NCBI RefSeq assembly: GCF_000425385.1
Contig: NZ_AUDI01000015.1
Location: 186,001-250,000 of the forward strand
From: Pseudoduganella violaceinigra DSM 15887
GTDB taxonomy: Bacteria; Pseudomonadota; Gammaproteobacteria; Burkholderiales; Burkholderiaceae_D
Reading direction: 5' to 3'
DNA length: 64,000 bases
The notes under the pieces are model-generated. The model was not told the origin of the DNA. It saw only the letters and a program-made list of their open reading frames with translations, and did not search any database. This document shows, one piece after another, positions 9,156-17,616 of this stretch. The translations under genes were made by a program, and so were the position numbers. The first letter of the stretch is position 1. The number at the start of each line of letters is the position of its first letter.

Positions 9156-11188
9156 GGTCGCCCTTCTTCCGCAAGCTGCAGCACTATTACACGATTTTCA
9201 CCGGCTGCTTCGCCCTATTCCTGCTGGCGCTGGCGATGCTGGAAAAGGAAGGCATGCCGCGCCTGTGGATCGGCTACCTGTTCATGTTCGCCACGGTCGT
9301 CCTGTATGCGGCGATCGGCGTGATCAGCCGCACCTCGAACGTGGCGGAATACTATGTCGCGGGGCGGCGCGTGCCTTCGCTGTTCAATGGCATGGCGACG
9401 GCGGCCGACTGGATTTCCGCCGCCAGCTTCATTTCGCTGGCGGGCGGCCTGTACCTGCACGGCTTCGACGGTCTGGCCTACATCATGGGCTGGACCGGCG
9501 GCTACTGCCTGGTGGCGCTGCTGATCGGGCCCTACCTGCGCAGGTTCGGCCAGTACACCATCCCCGACTTTCTCGCCGCGCGCTATGGCGGCGGCGTCGA
9601 CGGGCGCGCGGTACGGCTGATGGCCGTCAGCGCCACCATCATCGTTTCCTTCACCTATGTGGTGGCGCAGATCTACGCGGTCGGGCTGATCGCCTCGCGC
9701 TTCACGGGCGTCGATTTCTCGGTCGGCATCTTCCTCGGCCTGGCCTCGATCCTGGTGTGCTCCTTCCTGGGCGGCATGCGGGCGATCACCTGGACCCAGG
9801 TGGCGCAGTACATCATCATCCTGGTGGCCTTCCTGATGCCGGCCATGTGGCTGGCGGTCAAACACGGCGGCAATCCGGTGCCGCAGGTGGCCTACGGCAA
9901 GCTGCTGCCCAAGCTCAGCGCGCGCGAAGCGCAGCTGGCGCAGGACCCGCAAGAGGCCGAGGTGCGCAATATCTTTCTGCAGCGCGCCGGGGACTTCGGC
10001 GTGCGCCTGCGCGGCCTGCCCGCCTCCTGGGATGCGGGACGGCAGGAAGCGCAGCACAAGCTGGACATGGTCAAGCAAGGTAGCGGCTCGCTGCTGGAGA
10101 TCCGCGCCGCCGAACGGGCGCTGGCCGATTATCCGAAGACGCTGGAAGACGCGGCAAGCTTGTGGGCCGCGCAGCGCGACGCCAACCTGGCGCGCGGGCG
10201 CGCGCTGGTCAAGCATGCCGAGCCCTTCCCCGGCGAGAGCCGCGCGCAGTCGGACCAGAAGCGCAATAACTTCATGGCGCTGGTGTTCTGCCTGATGATG
10301 GGCACGGCGGCCCTGCCGCACATCCTGATGCGCTCCTACACCACGCCCTCGGTGCAGGAAACGCGGGTATCGGTGTTCTGGACGCTGTTCTTCATCCTGC
10401 TGGTCTACCTGACCATTCCCGCCCTGGCGGTGCTGGTCAAATACGATATCTACAGCGCGCTGGTCGGCAGCGACTTCGCGCACCTGCCGACCTGGGTGTC
10501 CTACTGGGCCAATGTGGACAAAGCCAATCCGCTGCTGTCGATCAGCGACATCAACGGCGACGGCATCGTGCAGCTGTCCGAAATCATGATCGACGGCGAC
10601 GTGCTGGTGCTGGCCACGCCGGAGATTGCCGGCCTGCCGTATGTGGTCTCGGGCCTGGTGGCGGCGGGCGGCCTGGCCGCGGCCTTATCCACCGCCGACG
10701 GCCTGCTGCTGGCGATTTCCAACGCCCTCTCGCACGATGTGTATTACAAGATCGTCGACCCGCAGGCCTCGACCCAGAAGCGGGTGACGATTTCCAAGCT
10801 GCTGCTGCTGGCGGTAGCCTTCATCGCGGCCTACGCCGCCTCGACCAAACCGGGCGACATCCTGTCGCTGGTGGGCGCAGCCTTCTCGCTGGCGGCATCG
10901 ACGCTGTTTCCGGCACTGGTGGCGGGAGTGTTCTGGCAGCGCGCCAACCACCAGGGCGCCATGGCCGGCATGGTGGCCGGCTTCTTCACCTGCCTGTATT
11001 ACATGCTGCATGCTAACCCCGTGCTGGGCGGAACCCTCGGCGGGCAATGGTTCGGCATCGCCGCCAATTCCGCCGGCGTGTTCGGCGTGCCGGCCGGCCT
11101 GGCCGCGCTGGTGGCCGCCAGCCTGCTGACGCCCGCGCCGGATGCCCGGACGTTGTCGCTGGTACGCCACATCCGCACGCCGGAATAG
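9152..11188 (+). CDS. Sodium:solute symporter, VC_2705/ActP-like
   Basis: Large SSS-family permease of 678 residues, larger than ActP (about 550), with 12 or more membrane helices. Family motifs include the N-terminal GRRVPSLFNGMATAADWISAASF region and the later LVAAGGLAAALSTADGLLLAI. A hydrophilic, partly helical insert of roughly 110 residues (about 245-360) and an EF-hand-like DINGDGIVQLSE loop (about 465-477) account for the extra length. I recall both as features of the VC_2705 subfamily. The start is the GTG at 9152 overlapping the DUF4212 stop. The substrate is probably a short carboxylate such as acetate (inference). The kinase and regulator upstream are its likely control. Confidence 0.88.
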   Translation: MRSPFFRKLQHYYTIFTGCFALFLLALAMLEKEGMPRLWIGYLFMFATVVLYAAIGVISRTSNVAEYYVAGRRVPSLFNGMATAADWISAASFISLAGGLYLHGFDGLAYIMGWTGGYCLVALLIGPYLRRFGQYTIPDFLAARYGGGVDGRAVRLMAVSATIIVSFTYVVAQIYAVGLIASRFTGVDFSVGIFLGLASILVCSFLGGMRAITWTQVAQYIIILVAFLMPAMWLAVKHGGNPVPQVAYGKLLPKLSAREAQLAQDPQEAEVRNIFLQRAGDFGVRLRGLPASWDAGRQEAQHKLDMVKQGSGSLLEIRAAERALADYPKTLEDAASLWAAQRDANLARGRALVKHAEPFPGESRAQSDQKRNNFMALVFCLMMGTAALPHILMRSYTTPSVQETRVSVFWTLFFILLVYLTIPALAVLVKYDIYSALVGSDFAHLPTWVSYWANVDKANPLLSISDINGDGIVQLSEIMIDGDVLVLATPEIAGLPYVVSGLVAAGGLAAALSTADGLLLAISNALSHDVYYKIVDPQASTQKRVTISKLLLLAVAFIAAYAASTKPGDILSLVGAAFSLAASTLFPALVAGVFWQRANHQGAMAGMVAGFFTCLYYMLHANPVLGGTLGGQWFGIAANSAGVFGVPAGLAALVAASLLTPAPDARTLSLVRHIRTPE

Positions 11189-11193
11189 CGCTT

Positions 11194-11234
11194 GTTACTT
11201 TTGGTGATTCTATTAAGGTTGCTGGTAAAGTAAC
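11194..11234. repeat. Inverted repeat in the S9 peptidase 5' region
   Basis: Perfect 8-bp arms GTTACTTT (11194-11201) and AAAGTAAC (11227-11234) flank 25 bases, and the second arm abuts the ATG of the peptidase gene. As RNA it would sequester the start site. It could also be a DNA operator. It occupies most of the 46-base gap after the symporter. Confidence 0.4.
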
Positions 11235-13238
11235 ATGCTGCCCATGAAAATTCTCACCTTGACCCTCGCGATCTCGCTGGGGCTGGCCGCTGCGCCGGCC
11301 GCCTTGGCCGTCGCAGCCCCGCCGCCAGCGGAAGCCTTCTTCGAAAACCCTGTGTTCAGCGGCGCCGTCATCGCCCCCGACGGCAAGCACCTGGCCGCCA
11401 AGATCGGCGCCAAGGGCAAGCGCAATATGCTGGCCGTGGTCGACCTGACCACGCAGAAAACCCAGGTGGTGGCGCATTTCAGCGACACCGATATCCGCAA
11501 CGTGCAATGGGTGAACGAACAACGGCTGATGTTCGATACCCAGGATACCCAGACGGCGCAGGGCGACATCCGGTTCGCGCCGGGGCTATATGCCGTGGAC
11601 CGTGACGGCGGCCGCTTCAAACAGCTCGCCTCGCGCCGCGGCCAGGGTGTGAAACAAAGTTCCGTGCAGCGCGACATGCTGCCGCTGAACACGGCCATGC
11701 TGCGCCAGGCCGGCGCCCAGGATTCGGACTGGGTATATGTCGAAGACTTATCAGTCGACAACTGGGGGATTGCCGGGGACTCCCGGCTGCTACGTCTGAA
11801 CACCGTCACCGGCAAGACACAGTCGATTGAACGCCCGGGCGACGTCCAGTCCTGGCTGCTGGACCAGGAGGGACGGCCACGCCTGGCCTACAGCCTGGCC
11901 AAGGGCGAAGTCAGCATCAAAGTGCGCGACGATGAGAACACGCCCTGGCGCAGGCTGACCACCTTCAAGGCTCTGGGGCTCGCCCCCGACGCCATCTCGC
12001 CGCTGGCATTTGGCACCGGCAACACGCTCTACGTCAAAGCGCTGCGCGGGGCCGACAACACGTCGGTCTTCCGCCTCGACCTGGCAAGCGGCAAGATGGA
12101 TGAAAAGCCCCTGATCACGCTGGATGGCTACGACTTCAGGGGCCGGCTGGTGATCCAGGGCGGCAAGCTGGTGGGCGTGCATTATCTGCAAGACGGCGAA
12201 GGATCGCAATGGTTCGATCCAGCCCTGCAGGCGCTGCAGGCGGACATCGACAAGCTGCTGCCACAGACCGTGAACATGCTCGATCTGCCGGCCGGCCTGC
12301 AAGCGCAGAATGTGCTGGTGCGGGCCTATTCGGACGTACGTCCATCCAGCTACTACGTCTATGATCGTGCGGCAAAGAGCTTGAACAAGGTGGGCGACAC
12401 CTATCCCGCCATCGACTCCAGCCAGATGGGCCACCAGGAGCAGGTGCGCATCAAGGCGCGCGACGGCATGGAAGTGCCTGCCATGTTGACCCTGCCCGCG
12501 CAGAAGGATGCGAAAAAACTGCCGATGGTGGTGTTGGTGCACGGTGGCCCGTACCTGCGCGGCACGAGCTGGGGCTGGAAGCCCGATGTGCAGTTCCTCG
12601 CTTCGCGCGGCTACGCGGTGCTGGAACCGGAATTCCGCGGCAGTACCGGTTATGGCGAGAAGCTCTTCGTCTCGGGCTGGAAGCAGTGGGGCCTGAAAAT
12701 GCAGGACGATATCGCCGATGCCACCAAGTGGGCCGTGGCACAGGGCTACGCCGATCCGCAGCGCATCTGCATCGCCGGCGCCAGCTATGGCGGCTATGCA
12801 ACGCTAATGGGCCTGGTCAATGATCCGGGGCTGTACCGCTGCGGCGTCGAATGGGCCGGGGTCACCGACCTCAAGCTGCTTGTCACAGGCCACACGATGT
12901 ACCGCGACGACGCCAGCGAAGAATCGCGCAAGTACGGCATCCCTGAACTGATCGGCGATCCGGAAAAGGATGCGGAACGCTTCCAAGCCACCTCGCCGAT
13001 CCAGCAGGCGCACCGCATTACGCAGCCGCTGCTGATGGCCCATGGCGGTGCCGACCTGCGCGTGCCGCTGGTGCACGGCCTGCAACTGCGCGATGCGGTC
13101 CAGCGCAACAACAAGCAGGTGGAATGGATCGAGTACGAAAAAGAAGGCCACGGCTGGTACCTGCCGGCCAACCGCATCGACTTCTGGACCCGGGTCGAAG
13201 CTTTCCTGAATCGAAATATAGGCGCGCAAGCACAATGA
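11235..13238 (+). CDS. Secreted S9-family (prolyl oligopeptidase) peptidase, copy 1
   Basis: Serine peptidase of 667 residues with a Sec signal (MLPMKILTLTLAISLGLAAA... about 1-26), so periplasmic or exported. A long beta-propeller-like N-terminal half (about 30-390) precedes the alpha/beta-hydrolase domain. This holds the oxyanion loop VVLVHGGPYLRG, nucleophile Ser at about 517 in GASYGGYATLMG, Asp at about 607 in GGADLRVP and His at about 639 in EGHGW. It resembles the acylaminoacyl-peptidase/dipeptidyl-peptidase branch. The start could also be the ATG nine bases downstream. Its stop overlaps the start of a paralogue. Confidence 0.93.
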   Translation: MLPMKILTLTLAISLGLAAAPAALAVAAPPPAEAFFENPVFSGAVIAPDGKHLAAKIGAKGKRNMLAVVDLTTQKTQVVAHFSDTDIRNVQWVNEQRLMFDTQDTQTAQGDIRFAPGLYAVDRDGGRFKQLASRRGQGVKQSSVQRDMLPLNTAMLRQAGAQDSDWVYVEDLSVDNWGIAGDSRLLRLNTVTGKTQSIERPGDVQSWLLDQEGRPRLAYSLAKGEVSIKVRDDENTPWRRLTTFKALGLAPDAISPLAFGTGNTLYVKALRGADNTSVFRLDLASGKMDEKPLITLDGYDFRGRLVIQGGKLVGVHYLQDGEGSQWFDPALQALQADIDKLLPQTVNMLDLPAGLQAQNVLVRAYSDVRPSSYYVYDRAAKSLNKVGDTYPAIDSSQMGHQEQVRIKARDGMEVPAMLTLPAQKDAKKLPMVVLVHGGPYLRGTSWGWKPDVQFLASRGYAVLEPEFRGSTGYGEKLFVSGWKQWGLKMQDDIADATKWAVAQGYADPQRICIAGASYGGYATLMGLVNDPGLYRCGVEWAGVTDLKLLVTGHTMYRDDASEESRKYGIPELIGDPEKDAERFQATSPIQQAHRITQPLLMAHGGADLRVPLVHGLQLRDAVQRNNKQVEWIEYEKEGHGWYLPANRIDFWTRVEAFLNRNIGAQAQ

Positions 13239-15223
13239 TTCGCTATTTCCTCTTAAGCCTGGCCGCCGTGAGTGGCCTGGCTTGTGCCGCGCCACCCGCG
13301 GTGCAAAGCTTTTTCGAAGATTCGCAATTCAAGGACGCCAAGCTCTCGCCCAGCGGCCGCTATGTGGCGCTGCGCGTTGGCGACAGCAAGCAGCGCGACC
13401 AATTGATGGTCTTCGCCACCGACACCCTGGAACCGGTGGGCGGCGCCCGCATGTCCCAGCTGGACGTCGGCGATATCCGCTGGGTCAACGACCAGCGCCT
13501 GGTGTTCAATGTGGTGGACCGGCGGGAAACGCCCGGCAACATCAACTACGCCCCCGGACTGTATGCCGTCAATCGCGACGGCAAGGGCATGCGCCAGCTG
13601 GTCAACCACGAGGCGACGGAAAAGGATACGACCGGCACCCAGATCCACACGCGCATCGAACCCTGGAACACCTTCCTGCTGGACGATGCCGGGGCACAGG
13701 ACTCCGACTACATCTATCTGCAGCGCCCGGTCCGCGACAAGCTGTCGACCTTCGTCATCGATCACACGGAGCTGGTCAAGCTGAATACATCGACCGGACT
13801 ATCCAGCATGGTCGCGCGCCCAGTGGCGCCGCAGGCCTGGCTGCTCGATAGCAAGGGCGAGCCGGCCATCATGATTTCCGAAAAGGACGGCCGGAACACG
13901 GTGCACTACCGCGCCGCGGCCGGCAGCGAATGGCGCGCCCTGGCCTCCTTCGACACCTTCGGCAAGGGCGGCGGTTTTGAGCCGGTCGGCTTCTCGGACG
14001 ACCAACACCTGCTGGTGCGGACCAGCATCAAGAACGATAAGGTGGCGCTGCATGTCCTCGACCTCGCCACCGGCAAGATCGATCCGCAGCCGCTGATCGC
14101 CCTGTCCGGCTTCGATTTCAGCGGCAAGCTGGTGTACATCAACAAGCATCTGGCTGGCGTGCACTACCTGGCCGACGCGCGCGCCAGCGTGTGGTTCGAC
14201 GAAGGCATGAAGGCGGCGCAAGCCGACGTCGACAAGCAGATGGGCGGCCTGATCAATATCATTACGCCGCCGGCGCTGCCGGATACGCCATGGATGCTGG
14301 TGGCCAGCTATTCCGACCGCCAGCCGCAATTCTATTCGCTCTACAACAGCAAGAGCCATGAGCTTAAAGGCATCGGCAGCAACCATCCCGGCATCCGGGC
14401 GGCGGAAATGGGGCAGCAGGACCTCGTCAAGCTCAAGGCGCGCGACGGCATGGAAATACCGGCCTGGCTGACGCTGCCACCCAAGGGCGGCAAGAAGCTG
14501 CCGCTGGTGGTGCTGGTGCATGGCGGGCCCTATGTGCGCGGCACCGAATGGGGCTGGGAGGCCGACAGCCAGTTCCTCGCCTCGCGTGGCTACGCCGTGG
14601 TCCAGCCGGAATTCCGCGGCACCACCGGCTATGGCATGCATCACTTCACCGCAGGCTGGAAACAGTGGGGCTTGAAAATGCAGGACGATATCGCCGACAG
14701 CGTGAAATGGGCGGTGGCGCAAGGCTATGCCGATCCAAACCGCGTGTGCATCATGGGCGGCAGCTATGGCGGCTACGCCACCCTGATGGGACTGGTCAAG
14801 GACGGCGACCTCTACCGCTGCGGCATCGCCTATGCAGCGGTCAGCGACATCCCGCTCCTGCTTGACGACGGTAACTGGATGCTGTCCGACATGGGCGACA
14901 GTTACAAGAAGTATGGCGCGCCGAAGCTGGTCGGCGACGTGCAGCGGGACGCCGCGCAGCTGGAAGCCACCTCGCCGCTGAAGCAGGCCGCGCGCATCAA
15001 GCGCCCGCTGCTGCTGGCCCACGGCAGCGACGACCGCCGCGTGCCGCGCGTGCATTTCACCAAGATGCGCAGCGCCCTGGAAGCCAATAAGGCCGATGCG
15101 GAATTCGTCGAATACACCGGCGAAGGCCATGGCTGGAGCACGGTTGAAAACCGCGTCGACTTCTGGACCCGGGTCGAGAAATTCCTCGACAAGCATATCG
15201 GCGCGGGGGCCAAAACGGAGTAA
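13235..15223 (+). CDS. Secreted S9-family (prolyl oligopeptidase) peptidase, copy 2
   Basis: A 662-residue paralogue of the preceding peptidase, starting in an ATGA overlap with its stop. It has a signal peptide (MIRYFLLSLAAVSGLACA), a propeller-like half, and a hydrolase domain with VLVHGGPYVRG, Ser at about 510 in GGSYGGYATLMG, Asp at about 600 in SDDRRVP and His at about 632 in EGHGW. The catalytic halves of the two proteins are nearly parallel in sequence (for example both carry GWKQWGLKMQDDIAD), whereas the N-terminal halves have diverged. This indicates tandem duplication followed by specificity change. It is probably translated by coupling to copy 1. Confidence 0.93.
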   Translation: MIRYFLLSLAAVSGLACAAPPAVQSFFEDSQFKDAKLSPSGRYVALRVGDSKQRDQLMVFATDTLEPVGGARMSQLDVGDIRWVNDQRLVFNVVDRRETPGNINYAPGLYAVNRDGKGMRQLVNHEATEKDTTGTQIHTRIEPWNTFLLDDAGAQDSDYIYLQRPVRDKLSTFVIDHTELVKLNTSTGLSSMVARPVAPQAWLLDSKGEPAIMISEKDGRNTVHYRAAAGSEWRALASFDTFGKGGGFEPVGFSDDQHLLVRTSIKNDKVALHVLDLATGKIDPQPLIALSGFDFSGKLVYINKHLAGVHYLADARASVWFDEGMKAAQADVDKQMGGLINIITPPALPDTPWMLVASYSDRQPQFYSLYNSKSHELKGIGSNHPGIRAAEMGQQDLVKLKARDGMEIPAWLTLPPKGGKKLPLVVLVHGGPYVRGTEWGWEADSQFLASRGYAVVQPEFRGTTGYGMHHFTAGWKQWGLKMQDDIADSVKWAVAQGYADPNRVCIMGGSYGGYATLMGLVKDGDLYRCGIAYAAVSDIPLLLDDGNWMLSDMGDSYKKYGAPKLVGDVQRDAAQLEATSPLKQAARIKRPLLLAHGSDDRRVPRVHFTKMRSALEANKADAEFVEYTGEGHGWSTVENRVDFWTRVEKFLDKHIGAGAKTE

Positions 15224-15263
15224 GCTGGCGGCTCGTCCATCACTTCGCCGAAGGAGGAGCACC

Positions 15264-16478
15264 ATGTCGTCTGGCAAGATCCTGGTTGCACAAGGGGGCG
15301 GGCCAACCGCCGTGATCAACCAGTCGCTGGCAGGCGTGGTGCTGGAGGCGCGCCGCTTCCGCAATGTGACGCGCATCTACGGCGCGCTGCACGGCGTGCG
15401 CGGCATCATCAACGAGGAATTCGTCGACCTGACGCAGGAGACCAGCCACAACCTGGAGCTGGTCGCCGCCACCCCCTCCTCCGCCCTCGGTTCCACGCGC
15501 GACAAGCCGGACCTGAAATACTGCGAAGAGATCTTCAAGGTGCTCAAGGTGCACGAAATCGAGCATTTCTTTTACATCGGCGGCAACGATTCCTCCGACA
15601 CGGTGCGCATCGTGGCCGAACAGGCCAAAGCAGCGGGCTACCCGCTGCGCGCCATCCATATCCCCAAGACCATCGACAACGACCTGGTCGGCAACGACCA
15701 TACGCCGGGCTTCCCGTCGGCGGCGCGCTTCGTGGCGCAAGCCTTCGCCGGCGCCAACCTGGATAACGCCTCCCTGCCGGGTGTGTACGTGGGCGTGGTG
15801 ATGGGCCGGCACGCCGGCTTCCTGACCGCCGCCGCCGCCTTGGGCAAGAAATTCCCGGACGACGGGCCGCACCTGATCTACCTGCCGGAACGCGTGTTTT
15901 CGATCGATCAATTCCTGGCCGATGTGAAGGAAACCTATGCGCGCTATGGGCGCTGCGTGGTGGCGGTGTCGGAAGGGATCCACGACGCATCGGGCGAGCC
16001 GATCGCCACCTTGCTGGCCAAGGAGGTGGAGCGCGATGCGCACGGCAATGTGCAGCTGTCCGGCACCGGCGCGCTGGCCGACCTGTTATGCGATGAAATC
16101 AAGGAAAAACTGGGCATCAAACGCGTGCGCGGCGACACCTTTGGCTACTTGCAGCGCTCCTTCATCGGCTGCGTCTCGGACGTGGACCAGCGCGAAGCAC
16201 GCGAAGTCGGCGAGAAGGCGGTGCAGTTTGCCATGTGGGGCGAGCGCAACGGCTCCGTGGCGATCAAGCGCACCGGCTTCTATTCGGTCGACTACGAACT
16301 GCTGCCGCTGGAAGCGGTGGCCGGCAAGACCCGCGTCATGGACGATGCCTTCATCGACGAGAAGGGCACCGGGGTGACGGATGCCTTCCGCATGTACCTG
16401 CGGCCCCTGCTCGGCTCGGGTATGCCGGACGCCTATCGCCTGCGCCCGGCGCCGGTGGCAAAGATCCTGAAAGCCTGA
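15264..16478 (+). CDS. pfp: Pyrophosphate-type 6-phosphofructokinase
   Basis: Glycolytic enzyme of 404 residues converting fructose 6-phosphate and fructose 1,6-bisphosphate; the PPi-type reaction is reversible. The start ATG follows an AAGGAGG site. The phosphoryl-donor motif is GGNDSSDT, where ATP enzymes have GGDGS: the Asp in place of Gly blocks the ATP alpha-phosphate. The next motif is PKTIDNDL, with Lys where ATP enzymes have Gly. Both point to PPi use. VMGRHAGFLTAAAAL is the fructose-phosphate site. The gene follows the peptidases by 40 bases but is functionally unrelated. A large palindromic element lies just downstream. Confidence 0.9.
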   Translation: MSSGKILVAQGGGPTAVINQSLAGVVLEARRFRNVTRIYGALHGVRGIINEEFVDLTQETSHNLELVAATPSSALGSTRDKPDLKYCEEIFKVLKVHEIEHFFYIGGNDSSDTVRIVAEQAKAAGYPLRAIHIPKTIDNDLVGNDHTPGFPSAARFVAQAFAGANLDNASLPGVYVGVVMGRHAGFLTAAAALGKKFPDDGPHLIYLPERVFSIDQFLADVKETYARYGRCVVAVSEGIHDASGEPIATLLAKEVERDAHGNVQLSGTGALADLLCDEIKEKLGIKRVRGDTFGYLQRSFIGCVSDVDQREAREVGEKAVQFAMWGERNGSVAIKRTGFYSVDYELLPLEAVAGKTRVMDDAFIDEKGTGVTDAFRMYLRPLLGSGMPDAYRLRPAPVAKILKA

Positions 16479-16489
16479 ATCCGGCCCAG

Positions 16490-16598
16490 CTTAGAGGCTG
16501 TTTCAAAATGGGCGTGGCTAGGCGCAGCGACGAAGGCAGTGCGCCTGCACGGCAAGGAGCTGCAACAACGCCATGGCCATTTTGAAACGGCCTCTTAG
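16490..16598. repeat. 109-bp palindromic element (MITE/REP-like)
   Basis: Near-perfect terminal inverted repeats of about 28 bases (left TTAGAGGCTGTTTCAAAATG, right CATTTTGAAACGGCCTCTTA) enclose a GC-rich core that folds again (GGCGCA ... TGCGCC). It lies between convergent pfp and the first ankyrin gene and supplies the ankyrin stop codon in its right edge. There is no coding capacity. It looks like a mobile miniature element or REP unit and would also act as a bidirectional transcription barrier. Only one copy is in this window. Confidence 0.65.
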
Positions 16599-17557
16599 CG
16601 GGCTTCAGCGCCCAGTTGCAGCAAGGCCTTGGCCAGTTCCTCGTTCTGGGCCTTGCGGGCAGTCTGGTACGGCGTCGCGACGCCGGCATTGCCGTTGGCA
16701 TCGGCGCCATGCTGGACCGCGAACGTGGTAAATTCGACCGTCTGCTGGACGCAGTCTTGCCATACCGCCTCCAGGCGCTCTGCAGCGATGCTCTTTCGCA
16801 TGGCATCCACGTCGCAACGCGCGGCCACGCTGGCCAGCATGCCGCGCTGCCGCCAGATACCGCCGTTCGGGTTCGCTCCCAGCAGGATCGCGCGCTGGGC
16901 TGCCGCGAATTCGCCGGCATTGACCAGGCTGTTCAACAGAGGGGCTTCATGCGGCTTATGCTGATCCAGCTTGGCGCCGTTCTTGACCAGCATTGACAGC
17001 AACTCGTTGACGGCCTCGCAGCGCGCGCAGTTGCCGAAATCGACGGCATCCGCTTTGGCACCGCGCTCGATCGCGAAACCGGCTAGCGCCAGCTTGCGGT
17101 CCTGGTAATTCTGTGGCGCTTCCACGCCGTAGCTTTGGGTGGAGACTGCCTTTTGCAGCGCCACCGTGCCCGCTTCGCCGGACATGTCCATGCCTTCCAC
17201 CAGGTGCTTGACCATATCGAGGCGGGCCGCCCGCTTCTCCGGTTTCACTTCGCGCATGTACTCGTCGGCGCAGTAGGACAGATAGCCCAACTTGTCCTTC
17301 TCGGACAGGTCCCCACGCTTTTTCAGCCAATGCTTGAAGTCGTCCAGGTCGCCATCCCGTATCGCATCCCACAGATGCTCGTCGGCCGAACGGGGCGTCA
17401 GGACGTGGGCAATGCCGGCCACCAGGGCGATCGGGACACAGATCAGGATGGCGGGGCCCTTGCATAAGTCACCATCGTTGGAAGCGTGGGCGGGCACCGG
17501 CAAGGCCAGGGCAAGGCCAAGGGCGGCGATAAGGGGGCGGTATTTGGACAAACGCAT
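16595..17557 (-). CDS. Secreted ankyrin-like protein, paralogue 1
   Basis: Predicted periplasmic protein of 320 residues with a signal peptide (MRLSKYRPLIAALGLALALPVPAHA). After it comes a Cys pair (DLCKGPAILICVP), then helical repeats in which ankyrin-like units are visible: FAVQHGADANGNAGVATPYQTA and LLQLGAEA near the C-terminus, LVKNGA and LLGANPNG in the middle. A CxxC (NCARCEAV) and later single cysteines (ARCDVDA, WQDCVQQ) are conserved with two paralogues at 19583 and 23284. The start is the ATG at 17557; a longer frame to 17587 exists without a signal peptide. Function unknown; protein binding in the envelope is the family expectation. Confidence 0.75.
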   Translation of the reverse strand: MRLSKYRPLIAALGLALALPVPAHASNDGDLCKGPAILICVPIALVAGIAHVLTPRSADEHLWDAIRDGDLDDFKHWLKKRGDLSEKDKLGYLSYCADEYMREVKPEKRAARLDMVKHLVEGMDMSGEAGTVALQKAVSTQSYGVEAPQNYQDRKLALAGFAIERGAKADAVDFGNCARCEAVNELLSMLVKNGAKLDQHKPHEAPLLNSLVNAGEFAAAQRAILLGANPNGGIWRQRGMLASVAARCDVDAMRKSIAAERLEAVWQDCVQQTVEFTTFAVQHGADANGNAGVATPYQTARKAQNEELAKALLQLGAEAR

Positions 17558-17616
17558 GCGACCTGTGATGAAGAAACGGACAATCACCGGGATTATACGT
17601 TCGGGCCCCGGCCTGC

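Noticed and set aside
10540-10600. EF-hand-like loop as evidence of a calcium channel or signalling fusion
   Set aside because: The same loop is, as I recall, common to the VC_2705 symporter subfamily, so it is a family trait.
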